Positions 35,901 to 44,376 are shown, counted from the stretch's first letter. The stretch is DNA of 64,000 bases from Terriglobia bacterium (GCA_020072645.1 JAIQGK010000011.1:1-64000), one strand, 5' to 3'. The notes: a model not told the origin generated them from the sequence alone. Made by a program: numbers and translations.

Positions 35901-35990
35901 TTGATTCACGTTGATCAGGTGCGGCACGATAAGGACCGCTGCGATCAATACAACGACAATGACGGCGATTGCGATACCAAGTTTGCGCAT
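32976..35990 (-). CDS. Large AsmA-family envelope protein
   Basis: A 1,004-residue protein. One N-terminal membrane helix (about residues 4-25) precedes VNQYHGQIQSQLEKRLGRQV, the AsmA domain start. A long beta-helical periplasmic body follows, with an AsmA C-terminal region around MAINLTNGKLMNLDLLHELA. The end is Gln/Pro-rich and unstructured. AsmA-like proteins bridge inner and outer membranes and affect phospholipid transport and outer-membrane composition. Shares this theme with TamB upstream. It is convergent with hyuB and far from any partner, so its role is inferred from the family only. Confidence 0.88.
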   Translation of the reverse strand: MRKLGIAIAVIVVVLIAAVLIVPHLINVNQYHGQIQSQLEKRLGRQVTLGNMSLRLFPPAFDVENTTIAEDPQFATNRPFATADKLAVSVKFWPLLRKQLEVNSLELVHPHIGLVRNAQGVWNFATLGQESKPTAAQKTPSQPAQGPTPTTTTGPPGSQSPAGKQPAGQLTLANLFINDGQVAITDLQKHQSRAVYDHIDLNVNDFAPDQQFSMKLTAHLPGEGKQAIWLEGKGGPIKEADMLNTPFDGVLRLDQVSTGAAQKFLNSQSLNGIDAVLTGSAKVKNSGGKLSSNGTIKVENARIHTVNVGYPITLDYDVADDLTNDVIQVHKGDLKLGATPISLAGTVNTKPTPSQIDLKLTASNASIAEMARLASAFGVAFGKDVDVKGQVNADIQARGAMDKPALNGQLSARNLDISGKEIPQPVKVNDITLALTPETVRSNEFAATTGSTTVNVSFALSQYSAPNSSISATLRAPNARIGELINIAKAAGVSAVDGVSGDGALSLDVKAQGSTKNMSALNFDGTGKISNATLKMPSLTKPLQIKNSDIRFSQNSASLQNIALTLGSTNAGGTITLKNFEAPQVQFALNADKVNVAELQQIFAATPAQPAKRASFWRVVPEANAQTKAEPSMLTKMTGGGTVAIGVIQYDDLLLNNAHANVTLDHGLIKMNPVTADVYGGKETGAITIDMRPAQPVYNVNLKTEKVDANKLISSVSDVKQTIYGLLASNVNASFSSSSANIARSLNGNMAINLTNGKLMNLDLLHELASVGKFLGNGFGAPKGFTDLVQVTGNFDVKNGLAQTNNLKAVIDGGTMAAAGLINLADQSLNLHVTAVLNKAISQQVGGTQVGGFMNTALANNQGELVLPVIVTGTFQHPQVAPDVQQIAKMKLDNLLPSSKNPGQLTTGILGAILGNKNQGGANGQQPAGQQQKGGIGGILDAIGGKQQQQQNQQQPASPAVGSNQGQQPQATPTPAAPNLGDVLGQVLNRKKKDQATPTPTPQQ

Positions 35991-36135
35991 TGCTGCCCCA
36001 CAGAGCGCCAGTTATTTGGAAAGGCGCTTATTCGATTTTGATGCCAGGGTTTCCCTACAAAGTTTGAAGCCCGGTGCAATGGTATGGTTGCAGACACCTC
36101 AGAAACAGGCAAAGAGGATGAGAACAAAACCCCAA

Positions 36136-36220
36136 ACCTCACCGCTGATAACACTGATAACACTGATTTACACCGGATCAAGGGCGCCAGATCGGGTGAT
36201 CCGTTGATCGGGTGATCGCC
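36136..36220. repeat. Two adjoining dispersed repeats
   Basis: ACCGCTGATAACACTGATAA (from 36141) matches the arm of the foldback at 31161. AGATCGGGTGATCCGTTGAT (from 36190) matches the repeat after hyuB at 32858. The two families lie next to each other here. Confidence 0.55.
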
Positions 36221-36459
36221 CATGATCGGAAGGCAATACTTACAATTGATGAATATTGGTAAACATTAAGCGGTCTTTAGATAGCGTGGAACTTCAAAAA
36301 GCAAGCACAAGGTCCCTCCGACCTACTCGCGCGCTGATTTGCCCATTCCCGCCAAAACCGGGCGCGAATGGGAAACCCGACCTGCGCGCGTTCCCCTTTC
36401 GGCCGTTGGGATGACGAAGATTTATGGGACGCAAACTGTACCATTACTACCAGGTTTGT

Positions 36460-36489
36460 TTGACGACGCTGCCGATTTCTTGCTAAACT
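36460..36489 (+). promoter_or_regulatory. Candidate sigma-70 promoter of the TPR gene
   Basis: TTGACG (36460-36465) and TAAACT (36484-36489) are separated by 18 bases, 43 bases before the GTG start of the downstream gene. Confidence 0.5.
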
Positions 36490-36531
36490 CAAGGTTTCAT
36501 TGCCACTTATCCCACCGAAAAGGTTTTCCAA

Positions 36532-37248
36532 GTGCCAGGTTATACCCGTCGTCAATTGAAAGAAGATAAGTTCGCCGCAACTGCCCAGGGCGCAGCGCAA
36601 TGGGCCACAGGTCACCGCCAGACTGTTATTTGGACAGTTGGCCTTGCGCTGGTTGCCGTCTTGTTGACCACCGGTGTAATCACGTGGCGCAGCCGCCAGT
36701 CCGATGAGGCCAATACCCAATTGTCGGCAGCCATGCGCACTCTGGACGCGCAGATTTTGCCGGCCGGCTCACCGCCCCCGGCTGAAGATTCGGGTCCCAC
36801 GTTTCCCACAATTGCCGATCGCGCAAAAGCCGCGCAAAAGCAGTTTCAGGCCATTGCCGATAAATATTCCACCGTTTCTCCGGGCAGGATTGCCCGTTAT
36901 ATGAGCGGAATCGCATTGATGCAGGCGGGCGACAAGACAGGCGCGGAGAAAGAGTTGAAGACGGCGTCCGATTTTAGGGACAAGGACGTGGCTGCCCTGG
37001 CCAAGATGGCCCTGGCGTCCATATATCGCGGGACAAACCGCGCGCCGGAAGCCATTGCCATTTACAAAGATCTTTCCGAACACCCAACGGTGACAGTATC
37101 GAAGCCGCAGGCGCAACTGGAACTGGCTGAGATGTATGAAAGCACAGATCCGCAGCAGGCAACTCTGATTTACCAGCAATTGCAAAAAGAGGATCCGCGA
37201 AGTCCTGCAGCCCAGGTGGCCGGGCAGAAACTTACCAAGGCCAAATAA
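36532..37248 (+). CDS. Membrane-anchored TPR protein (YfgM-like)
   Basis: A 238-residue protein with a cytoplasmic N-terminus (YTRRQLKEDKFAATAQ), one membrane helix at about residues 30-50, and a periplasmic TPR region from about residue 95 (ALMQAGDKTGAEKELKTAS, LAKMALASIYRGTNRAPEAI). This layout matches YfgM-type proteins, which aid periplasmic folding and outer-membrane assembly. No BamB-like neighbour is present. It starts at GTG 36532 downstream of a good promoter candidate. The specific partner is unknown. Confidence 0.75.
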   Translation: MPGYTRRQLKEDKFAATAQGAAQWATGHRQTVIWTVGLALVAVLLTTGVITWRSRQSDEANTQLSAAMRTLDAQILPAGSPPPAEDSGPTFPTIADRAKAAQKQFQAIADKYSTVSPGRIARYMSGIALMQAGDKTGAEKELKTASDFRDKDVAALAKMALASIYRGTNRAPEAIAIYKDLSEHPTVTVSKPQAQLELAEMYESTDPQQATLIYQQLQKEDPRSPAAQVAGQKLTKAK

Positions 37249-37408
37249 CCCAGTCCAAGTAAAAGTTCAGAATCCAAAGCTGACCAGAGCACAAACGAGG
37301 TTCTGCTCGCCCGAGTGGAATTATGCGGCAACCTTCGCGGTGAATCCGCAATCTCTATTAAGCAGGCGGCACTCAATTCTGGCTGCCAAATTCACCAGGA
37401 GTTTAAGC

Positions 37409-37654
37409 ATGAAATCCTTTTTGGCAGGGTTGGGAATTGGTATTGGTTTGGGGATTCTTTTTGCCCCGATGAGCGGCGAAGAAACACGCGAAAATCTTAC
37501 ACAACGGGCCAGCGATCTGGCAGACTCAGCACGTGACCTGGCGAACCAGGGTCGCGACAAGGTCCGCACCACGGTTTCTGCAATTCGCGGACAGGCTGAC
37601 CGTTTTGCAAGCAACGTTCAGGAAGCCACCGGGACGGAAACCCGTAACCTCTAA
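37409..37654 (+). CDS. YtxH-domain protein
   Basis: An 81-residue protein from the ATG at 37409, which has AGGAG seven bases upstream. A glycine-rich hydrophobic N-terminus (GLGIGIGLGILFAPMSGEETR) is the YtxH signature, followed by an amphipathic helix with repeated SARDLANQGRDK-type segments. YtxH proteins are small membrane-associated proteins linked to general stress in Gram-positives; the molecular role is unknown. It stands alone. Confidence 0.8.
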   Translation: MKSFLAGLGIGIGLGILFAPMSGEETRENLTQRASDLADSARDLANQGRDKVRTTVSAIRGQADRFASNVQEATGTETRNL

Positions 37655-37681
37655 CCCATCAATCTACAAAGTGCGTGATGA

Positions 37682-37704
37682 GGCGGCGGAGAAAGTCCGC
37701 CGCC
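37682..37704 (+). terminator. Strong hairpin, probable terminator
   Basis: GGCGGCGGA and TCCGCCGCC form a 9-bp stem around a 5-base loop, about 28 bases after the YtxH gene. There is no long T run, so termination is likely but not certain. Confidence 0.6.
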
Positions 37705-37716
37705 ACGCTACTTTCC

Positions 37717-37746
37717 TTGACACTCTCTCCATACCCCCTTTATCCT
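37717..37746 (+). promoter_or_regulatory. Candidate promoter of yceD-rpmF-plsX-fabD
   Basis: TTGACA (37717-37722), a consensus -35, is followed after 18 bases by TATCCT (37741-37746). It lies about 95 bases upstream of yceD. Confidence 0.55.
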
Positions 37747-37841
37747 TAAGGTATTGTCAACGATCGTGAGGCATCGGTCGCCGATCGTCCCAGCGTTCCC
37801 CCGACAAACTAGAGCCACTTGAATTTTCCGGAGCGCCCCTT

Positions 37842-38393
37842 ATGTTTATAAAAGTAAAGGATCTTGAGCTCCGAAATCTTGAATTTGACGAGACTTTTGC
37901 GCCTGGCGCAATCGACTTGCTGGAAGATCAGATTCAGACTGCGCCTTTGAAGTCGGCAGGTCGAGCGGAACTGATTCGCGAGAACCGCGGTGGCCGAAAT
38001 GTTGTTGAAGACATCAGGCTGGTAGGCAGCTTTTCGACAGAAGTTGAAGTCAAATGCGCCCGCTGCCTTGATCCGGTGCATAATGCGCTGGCGGAAAAAT
38101 TTGATTTGCTATACCGGCCTTTGGGCGTGGATGCGGGACGGGATGAAGTCGCGATCACCGAAGCCGACACAGAGATTGGTTATTATCAGGGTGAGGGATT
38201 GCTGCTGGAAGACGTTTTGAAGGAGCAGATCCTTCTGGCCCTGCCAGTGAAGCAGCTTTGCCGCACCAACTGCAAAGGGCTCTGCCCGCAGTGCGGCAAG
38301 AACCTGAACGTGGAAAGCTGCGATTGCGTGACGGCGATGCCCGATCCGCGATGGTCGGCGCTGGAAGATATTCGCAAGAAGTTGGAACGATAA
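37842..38393 (+). CDS. yceD: YceD/DUF177 protein
   Basis: A 183-residue soluble protein of the YceD family, implicated in 23S rRNA accumulation. The conserved VEVKCARCLDPV and the C-terminal cluster CRTNCKGLCPQCGKNLN with CDC provide several cysteines, probably a zinc site. It is followed at about 50 bases by rpmF, the standard family arrangement, then plsX and fabD. These link ribosome assembly to fatty-acid and phospholipid synthesis. Confidence 0.88.
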   Translation: MFIKVKDLELRNLEFDETFAPGAIDLLEDQIQTAPLKSAGRAELIRENRGGRNVVEDIRLVGSFSTEVEVKCARCLDPVHNALAEKFDLLYRPLGVDAGRDEVAITEADTEIGYYQGEGLLLEDVLKEQILLALPVKQLCRTNCKGLCPQCGKNLNVESCDCVTAMPDPRWSALEDIRKKLER

Positions 38394-38444
38394 AAAGTAA
38401 GATCAGCGCGCAGGCTTGTGCCGGCGCCAGGAGAAAGGGAAACA

Positions 38445-38630
38445 ATGCCAAATCCAAAACGGCGGCACTCAAAAGCACGCACCTCGAGTCGCCGCGCACA
38501 TGACTTCCTTACCGCGCATTCCGCTTCGGAATGTCCCAACTGCCATGAGAAAAAGATGCCGCATCGCGTATGTCCAAAGTGCGGCTACTACAAAGGCCGT
38601 GAAGTAGCGCAGGTAAAAGAAAACGCCTAA
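38445..38630 (+). CDS. rpmF: Ribosomal protein bL32
   Basis: A 61-residue protein of the large ribosomal subunit. It opens with PNPKRRHSKARTSSRRAHD, and CPNCHEKKMPHRVCPKCGYY gives the paired CxxC zinc knuckles of the zinc-binding form. The ATG at 38445 has GAAAGGGAA upstream; a frame-compatible start 27 bases earlier is less typical. The stop directly precedes the GTG of plsX. Confidence 0.95.
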   Translation: MPNPKRRHSKARTSSRRAHDFLTAHSASECPNCHEKKMPHRVCPKCGYYKGREVAQVKENA

Positions 38631-39716
38631 GTGCAAACGCCAGTGGAAACTGTCATAGCCGTCGATGCAATGGGTTCAGACCGGCATCCCAGGCCCGAGA
38701 TCGAGGGTGCGCTGCTGGCCGCTCGCCATTATGGCGTACGAGTGATGCTGGTGGGGCCTGAAGAGCTGCTGCGGCGCGAGCTTGCAGGCCATCCCACCGC
38801 GCAAAACCTGCCGATTGACGTGGTAAACGCCACGCAAGTCATTGAAATGGAAGAAAAAGCCGTGCAGGCGGTGCGGACCAAGAAAGACTCCAGCATGCAC
38901 GTGGGCCTGCGGCTGGTAAAAGAAAAGAAAGCCGTGGGGTTTGTGACTGCCGGCAATACCGGCGCTGCAATGGCCGCGGCCAAGATGGTTCTGGGCGCTC
39001 TGCCCGGAGTCGACCGTCCCGCACTGGCCAGCGTATTTCCTACTCAAGCGGGCAAGGACAAGCCTTCCATCCTGATTGACGTGGGCGCCAACGTGGATTC
39101 CAAGCCGCACAACCTGGCGCAGTTTGCGCTGATGGGCGCAATGTACTATCGCGCGATCTTCAAGAATACCAAGCCGACGGTGGGCATCCTTTCCATTGGT
39201 GAAGAAGAAGGCAAAGGCAACGAACTCACGCGCAAAGCCCACTCGCTGATCAAGGACTTGCCGATCAATTTTCTGGGCAATGTTGAAGGCCGCGATTTAT
39301 ACAACGGCAAAGTGGATGTTATTGTCTGTGACGGCTTCGTCGGCAACGTGGCGCTCAAGATTTCTGAAGGGCTGGTGGAAGCGGTACGCTATCTGCTGAA
39401 AGAATCCCTCACCTCAACAATTACTTCCCAGGTAGGCGCGCTGCTGGCGCGCAAGGCATTCGCCAACTTCGGCCGCAAGCTTGACTATGCCGAATACGGC
39501 GGAGCGCCGCTGCTCGGGCTGAAAGGCGTCGCTATCGTAGGCCATGGACGCTCAAATGCTAATGCCATGAAGAATGCCATCCGTGTGGCCAAAGAATTTT
39601 ACGAGTCAGGCATAAATACCAATATCGAAAAAGAACTCGGCGCGGCGCGGTCAGAATCACAATCCATGCGGCCGGACTCATACCTTGGCCCTGACAAGGC
39701 GGAAGAATCCGCATGA
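38631..39716 (+). CDS. plsX: Phosphate acyltransferase PlsX
   Basis: A 361-residue enzyme converting acyl-ACP to acyl-phosphate, the first step of phosphatidic acid synthesis through PlsY. VIAVDAMGSDRHPRPEIEGA opens the protein; GFVTAGNTGAAMAAAKMVLG, LIDVGANVDSKP, SIGEEEGKGNEL and VDVIVCDGFVGNVALK are signatures. The usual AMGGDHAP appears as AMGSDRHP. The start is GTG, with no gap from rpmF. The stop overlaps the fabD ATG by four bases. Confidence 0.95.
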   Translation: MQTPVETVIAVDAMGSDRHPRPEIEGALLAARHYGVRVMLVGPEELLRRELAGHPTAQNLPIDVVNATQVIEMEEKAVQAVRTKKDSSMHVGLRLVKEKKAVGFVTAGNTGAAMAAAKMVLGALPGVDRPALASVFPTQAGKDKPSILIDVGANVDSKPHNLAQFALMGAMYYRAIFKNTKPTVGILSIGEEEGKGNELTRKAHSLIKDLPINFLGNVEGRDLYNGKVDVIVCDGFVGNVALKISEGLVEAVRYLLKESLTSTITSQVGALLARKAFANFGRKLDYAEYGGAPLLGLKGVAIVGHGRSNANAMKNAIRVAKEFYESGINTNIEKELGAARSESQSMRPDSYLGPDKAEESA

Positions 39717-40666
39717 GCCACGGCCCGATTGCTTTCCTCTTCCCCGGACAGGGATCACAAGCAGCAGGAATGGGAAAAGAGCTGGCATCGCTCTACCCCG
39801 TCGCGAGGCACACGTTTCAGGAAGCTGACGACGCTCTGGGATTTTCTATCTCTCAAGTCTGTTTTGAAGGGCCGAACGATCAGCTTAAGCTCACTGAAAA
39901 TACTCAGCCTGCCATCCTGACGATGAGCACCGCAGTCGCGCGTGTGCTGCAAGAAAAAGGAATTGTTCCCCAGTTTGCCGCTGGTCACAGCTTAGGCGAA
40001 TACTCCGCTCACGTGGCTGCCGGAACACTTTCTTTTGCTGAGGCCGTCCGTACCGTGCACAATCGGGGACGCTACATGCAGGAAGCTGTGCCGGCGGGTG
40101 AAGGCGGAATGGCGGCAATCCTGGGAATGACGCTGGACGAGTTGCAACAAGTTTGCGCCGACGCTGCGCAGGGTGAAATTGTTTCTCCGGCAAACATCAA
40201 TTCACCGGATCAAATCGTAATTTCAGGACATCAAAAAGCGGTAGAACGCGCCGCCGATCTGGCTAAACAACGCGGAGCTAAGAAGGCCGTGATGCTGGTG
40301 GTGAGCGCACCTTTTCATTGCGAGTTGATGAGGCCGGCGCAAGACCGGCTGGAAGCAGATTTACAAAAGCTTCATTTCAACAATCCCGAATTGCCGGTGA
40401 TCGCGAACATTGATGCAACGCCAAAGGCTACCGCTGAAGGCTCACGCCAAGCGCTGGTGCGTCAGGTAACAGGCGCTGTGCAGTGGTCCAAATGCATGCA
40501 GACGCTGATTGGCCTCGGCGTGCAAATATTTATTGAGGTCGGACCCGGTAAGGTGCTCACAGGCTTGATGCGCCAGATTGATCGGTCACAGACTTGCCTG
40601 AATGCCGAGGATGAAGCGTCGGTCCAGAAGGTGAGCAATCTATTCGCGGCATCGGCGAAAGAATAA
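39713..40666 (+). CDS. fabD: Malonyl-CoA:ACP transacylase
   Basis: A 317-residue enzyme that loads malonyl groups onto acyl carrier protein for fatty-acid elongation. FLFPGQGSQAAGMG binds CoA; the nucleophile Ser93 is in GHSLGEYSAH; the catalytic His is in SAPFHCELM. It is translationally coupled to plsX (ATGA overlap). fabH, often between plsX and fabD, is absent here. Soluble and cytoplasmic. Confidence 0.95.
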   Translation: MSHGPIAFLFPGQGSQAAGMGKELASLYPVARHTFQEADDALGFSISQVCFEGPNDQLKLTENTQPAILTMSTAVARVLQEKGIVPQFAAGHSLGEYSAHVAAGTLSFAEAVRTVHNRGRYMQEAVPAGEGGMAAILGMTLDELQQVCADAAQGEIVSPANINSPDQIVISGHQKAVERAADLAKQRGAKKAVMLVVSAPFHCELMRPAQDRLEADLQKLHFNNPELPVIANIDATPKATAEGSRQALVRQVTGAVQWSKCMQTLIGLGVQIFIEVGPGKVLTGLMRQIDRSQTCLNAEDEASVQKVSNLFAASAKE

Positions 40667-40670
40667 CCTG

Positions 40671-40699
40671 CCACAGAGAAGATCGAACTTCTACTGTGG
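40671..40699. terminator. Hairpin between convergent genes
   Basis: CCACAGAGAAG pairs with CTTCT-A-CTGTGG around ATCGAA, just after the fabD stop and overlapping the end of the opposing gene. No T run follows, so it may act on both strands only weakly. Confidence 0.4.
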
Positions 40700-41170
40700 G
40701 CCGTGGCACGCCACAGAAACCGGCGAGTCACTGATGGTCTTGCTCTTCTTTTCCACCCACATGGACCTGGGTTCTGCGCGGTTGTTGATGATCACTACCA
40801 CGACAACGCCGCTGGGAGAGACAAATTCTTTCTTCGGCGGTTCCAGCGCACAATCAATCCGATGACTGGTGATCGCGCCGTACTCGCCCTGCGGTCCCCA
40901 ATCCATCCTGAACTGGTTCACTGAGTAGTTGGCGAACTTTTCAGGATGCTGCTTCCAGTCTGGATCGCCTTCATAGATTCCGTAGGCCTTGTCAAAATTT
41001 TTCTGCTCGATTGCCTGAAAAAAATTGTTGATGACCTTCTTCTCGGAATCGTAGCGCGTGATGTAAAGATAAGCCGAGATGGCGATTACCGCCACAACAA
41101 TGGTCGCAATGATTTTCCGGCGGCGCTCTGCCGGTCGCGGATCGTATTCTTTTGCATCCATCAATGCCAT
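40691..41170 (-). CDS. Single-pass membrane protein of unknown function
   Basis: A 159-residue protein with one N-terminal membrane helix (about residues 20-38), then a soluble domain. KVINNFFQAIEQKNFDKAYG suggests a small alpha+beta (NTF2-like) fold, and VVVVVIINNRAEPRSMWVEKKS is a late strand pair. The family is not recognised. AAAGGAAAC precedes the ATG at 41170. It lies 12 bases downstream of the ABC permease and is co-directional, so it may be the last gene of the export operon. Confidence 0.65.
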   Translation of the reverse strand: MALMDAKEYDPRPAERRRKIIATIVVAVIAISAYLYITRYDSEKKVINNFFQAIEQKNFDKAYGIYEGDPDWKQHPEKFANYSVNQFRMDWGPQGEYGAITSHRIDCALEPPKKEFVSPSGVVVVVIINNRAEPRSMWVEKKSKTISDSPVSVACHGPQ

Positions 41171-41182
41171 GCGATGTTTCCT

Positions 41183-42313
41183 TTACAGAGTGCGTTTAAA
41201 GAGCAATGTAGAAAACGCGAATGCGGCTAAGGCGAACCCACCAAGATACAGCAGGTCAGGCCAGATTGCAGCCAGCCCTACCCCTTTGAGCAGGATGGCC
41301 TTGAAGCCGCGAACCGAATAAGTAAACGGATCGACCCAGGCGATCCATTGCAGCCAGCGGGGAAAAGCCTGCACCGGATAAATTGCGCCGCTGGGAAAAT
41401 ACAACAGGGTGTTTAGAATGCCGAACACGGCGCGCGGAATCAGGGGATCGTTGACCCGCACCATCATGACAAACATCATGGAGATAAATGCGAATGAAGT
41501 GGCGCCGATCAGCAATAGCAGCCAGATAAAGTTTGCGGGTTGAAACGTGGAGCCCACGCCGGCAATTAACGATCCAAGAAGCGTAAGCACAATGCCTGCG
41601 CCCATGGCCTTGAGCGCGCCGGCCACATTCAATCCGGCAACGAGTTCCAGCTTTGTAATGGGCGTAACCAGATAGCCTTCGTGCACTCCGCGGGCTTTGT
41701 CGTCAATATAAACAATGCCGCCGCCAATCATGACGCTGACGAACATCGCCAGCGTAATGGAACCGGGCAGCAGGTATTTCATATATTCGATATAGGGATA
41801 GAGCTCCACAACCTGAAGCTCAATCTGCTGGACCACGCGGGGCTGGACCTCCGGCTGATTGAGCGCCGCCACCAGTTGGGTCATTTCATCTTCAAAGGTG
41901 GCAGTCATGAAGTTGTCAGTGTTATCGAGTACCAGGCCGATGTGGGGCCTGGTCTGCTCGTACACATTGCGTGAGAACTGCGGCGGAATCACCAGCCCGG
42001 CATTCAGATCGCCGCGACGGACGGCGGCAATCATGACTTGCTCGTCTGGATACATGATCGGCTGAAAGGTGCGCGCGTTGCTCTGGACTGCGCGTAGCGC
42101 TTCCATTACGCGAATGGCTTGTGGGCCGGTATCGTGTGAAACGATTCCAATCTTAGCGTCTTTGATCTTGCCGCCAAAGGCGTTGCCCAGCACGATAAGT
42201 TGGACAAGCGGAAAGACCATGGCGGCAACCATGAGGGCAGGTGAGCGGAAGAACTTGCGCAGATCGCGTTCCACGATTGCCATCATGCGCCCGCTCTTGA
42301 AGAAGGTGCGCAT
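41183..42313 (-). CDS. ABC-2 type transporter permease
   Basis: About 376 residues. One N-terminal helix after RDLRKFFRSPALM, a large extracytoplasmic domain (about 50-175), then five helices with GGGIVYIDDKARGVHEGYLVTP between them, as in YhhJ/YbhR-type ABC-2 permeases. Together with the ATPase and HlyD-type protein it forms a YbhGFSR-like exporter for drugs or lipophilic compounds. The ATG at 42313 lies just after the ATPase stop; an upstream in-frame GTG would overlap it. Substrate unknown. Confidence 0.88.
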   Translation of the reverse strand: MRTFFKSGRMMAIVERDLRKFFRSPALMVAAMVFPLVQLIVLGNAFGGKIKDAKIGIVSHDTGPQAIRVMEALRAVQSNARTFQPIMYPDEQVMIAAVRRGDLNAGLVIPPQFSRNVYEQTRPHIGLVLDNTDNFMTATFEDEMTQLVAALNQPEVQPRVVQQIELQVVELYPYIEYMKYLLPGSITLAMFVSVMIGGGIVYIDDKARGVHEGYLVTPITKLELVAGLNVAGALKAMGAGIVLTLLGSLIAGVGSTFQPANFIWLLLLIGATSFAFISMMFVMMVRVNDPLIPRAVFGILNTLLYFPSGAIYPVQAFPRWLQWIAWVDPFTYSVRGFKAILLKGVGLAAIWPDLLYLGGFALAAFAFSTLLFKRTL

Positions 42314-42315
42314 GC

Positions 42316-43311
42316 TTACTTGCCCCACGCTACGGGAGATTGGTAAAGCGGCGAATCCACAATCTGATCGCGCAACTGTCTTCCGGTGAAGTGAACAAAA
42401 ACGTCGTCCAGCGTGGTGCTCTGCACCGTTAAGGTTTTCACTACAACATTGGAGTGAACTGCTGTTTCCACAAGAGCTGTGGTGGTGCGCGAACCATCTT
42501 CAGTGAGGATGCGATACATGTCCGCGCCTTCCGGCTGCACGGATTTCACGCCCGCAAGGCCTTCCAGAGTCCTATGCCAGTTGGCAGGAGGCTGAAGAAA
42601 TTGCGCTTCAATCACGCTGGACCCGGGAATGCTGTTTTTGAGATTGCGCGGCGTGTCCAGCGCCACCAGCTTGCCGTGGTCGACAATAGCAATGCGATCA
42701 CAGAGACGGTCGGCTTCATCCATGTAATGCGTGGTGATCAGGACCGTGAGGTTCCGCTGCTGCTTGATGTTGGTAATCATTTCCCAAACAGCGACGCGGG
42801 ACACAGGATCAAGGCCGGTGGTAGGCTCATCGAGAAAAAAGATTCGCGGGCGATGTACCAGGCCGCGCGCTATCTCCAGGCGCCGGCGCATGCCGCCGGA
42901 AAGATTTCGTGCTGGAGCGTCTCGCCACTGATTGAGATCGACCAGAGTAAGCAACTCGTCTATGGACTTGTCGCGGTCGGCAGCTGGAATACCGTAGAGC
43001 TTGGAATAAATGCTCAGGTTCTCCCATACGGTGAGGTCGCCGTCACTGGTCATGGCCTGGGGAATCACGCCCATGGATCGCCGCGCGGTGTTTGGATTTT
43101 TGCGCACGTCAGCACCTTCAATAATGGCGGTGCCGGAAGTGATGTCGAGCAAGGTGGTCATCATCCGGATCAGCGTTGACTTTCCCGCGCCATTGGGGCC
43201 GAGCAGGCCAAAAATTTCGCCTTCTTCCACCGCGAAAGAGACACCGTCAACCGCTGTGAAGTTCCCGAAGCGCTTCACGATGTCGACGACTTGGATCGCG
43301 GGGGCAGGCAT
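42316..43311 (-). CDS. ABC transporter ATP-binding protein
   Basis: A 331-residue ATPase. Walker A is GPNGAGKS (residues 38-45), the signature LSGGMRRRLEIARGL, and Walker B IFFLDEPTTGLDPVSR. It resembles DrrA-like ATPases with a C-terminal regulatory extension (about residues 230-331). It powers the adjoining ABC-2 permease. The start lies directly after the HlyD gene, in one operon with TetR upstream. Confidence 0.93.
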   Translation of the reverse strand: MPAPAIQVVDIVKRFGNFTAVDGVSFAVEEGEIFGLLGPNGAGKSTLIRMMTTLLDITSGTAIIEGADVRKNPNTARRSMGVIPQAMTSDGDLTVWENLSIYSKLYGIPAADRDKSIDELLTLVDLNQWRDAPARNLSGGMRRRLEIARGLVHRPRIFFLDEPTTGLDPVSRVAVWEMITNIKQQRNLTVLITTHYMDEADRLCDRIAIVDHGKLVALDTPRNLKNSIPGSSVIEAQFLQPPANWHRTLEGLAGVKSVQPEGADMYRILTEDGSRTTTALVETAVHSNVVVKTLTVQSTTLDDVFVHFTGRQLRDQIVDSPLYQSPVAWGK

Positions 43312-44376
43312 TTAGCGGCCTTCTATTTTGGCTTTGGGAACAAGGACTTCCGCCGTCATTCCGGGAACAAGGTTCTTCTTGCTGTTATCCAATTGCAACT
43401 TGAGCGAGATGGCTTTGATATCGCGCTTGCGGCGGTTCACGTCACGTTGTGTGGCGAAATCAGCTTCCGGCGCCTTGAAAATAACTTTGCCGGAGACGAT
43501 ATCGCCTGAGGGCAGGCGGACATTCAACTTGTCACCAATTGCAATGTGCACTGCTTCAGTTTCAGGAATGGCGGCGCGAACCCAGGTGTCGCTCAGGTCT
43601 GTGATGATGGCGATGGCCTGGCCGAGATTCACGACCTCGCCTTCGCGGGCCGCGCGAACGGTGACAATTCCACTTACGGGCGCGGTGACTTTGGTATAGC
43701 CAAGGCGGGCTTCAGCGGCTTCCAATTGGGCCTTGGCATTCAACTGCTGTGCGCGCGTGGAGGCGACGTTGCTCTGCGCAGCCTGGGTCTGGCGTGTGTG
43801 GGCCTGCGCCGTTACCAGGTCTGCTTGCGCGGCGCGAGACTGGTCCTCCGCGGCACGGACCAAAGCCTGCTGCGCCTTGAGTTGCGCTTCTGCCTGGTCT
43901 GCCTGCTGTTGTGAAGCAACACCCTGCTTTGCCAACTCGACAGAGCGTCGCGTATCTCCCTGGATGCGCTGCAAATCAGCCTGTGCCTGAAGCAATGTTG
44001 CCTGGGCAGCGCGCAAACGAGCCTCGGCGTTGATCACGCCGCTGGATGTTTCGCCGGCGGTCTGCTCTTCCGTGGCGCGTGTCTGTGAAACCTGGTGGCG
44101 AAGGCTGGCCAGCATAGCTTCTGCAGCCTGGCGATCTGCGTTGAGTTCCTGCGAGTCGAGCACTGCGATGGTGTCCCCGGCTTTTACTTCAGTGCCTTCG
44201 TCAATGGCCAGGCGCTCAATTCGTCCGCTGATTTTTGGACTGACGACCACCTGATTGGCATCAACGGTGCCGATCAGCACAAGGTCAGACGAGTGGTCGA
44301 CGGAAAAAAAATAATAGATGGTGGCAATGACCAGCAGCAGTCCGAGAAAGGCGAAAAAGCTGTTGCGCGTGCTCAT
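43312..44376 (-). CDS. HlyD-type membrane fusion protein
   Basis: About 354 residues. An N-terminal membrane helix (about residues 8-26) is followed by a lipoyl-like half motif (VVSPKISGRIERLAIDEGTEV), a long coiled coil rich in Ala/Gln (about 80-200), a second lipoyl half (VTAPVSGIVTVRAAREGEVV) and a beta-barrel domain. It links the ABC exporter to the outer envelope, like YbhG or EmrA. The ATG at 44376 overlaps the tetR stop (ATGA). Confidence 0.9.
   Translation of the reverse strand: MSTRNSFFAFLGLLLVIATIYYFFSVDHSSDLVLIGTVDANQVVVSPKISGRIERLAIDEGTEVKAGDTIAVLDSQELNADRQAAEAMLASLRHQVSQTRATEEQTAGETSSGVINAEARLRAAQATLLQAQADLQRIQGDTRRSVELAKQGVASQQQADQAEAQLKAQQALVRAAEDQSRAAQADLVTAQAHTRQTQAAQSNVASTRAQQLNAKAQLEAAEARLGYTKVTAPVSGIVTVRAAREGEVVNLGQAIAIITDLSDTWVRAAIPETEAVHIAIGDKLNVRLPSGDIVSGKVIFKAPEADFATQRDVNRRKRDIKAISLKLQLDNSKKNLVPGMTAEVLVPKAKIEGR

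Larger units (their letters stand above)
35991..36531. other. Repeat-containing gap between AsmA and the TPR gene
   Basis: About 540 bases without a supported gene, between divergent genes. It contains the ACACTGAT and GGTGATC repeats at 36136-36220 and a promoter candidate at 36460. The stretch 36300-36430 shows nothing recognisable. Confidence 0.5.
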
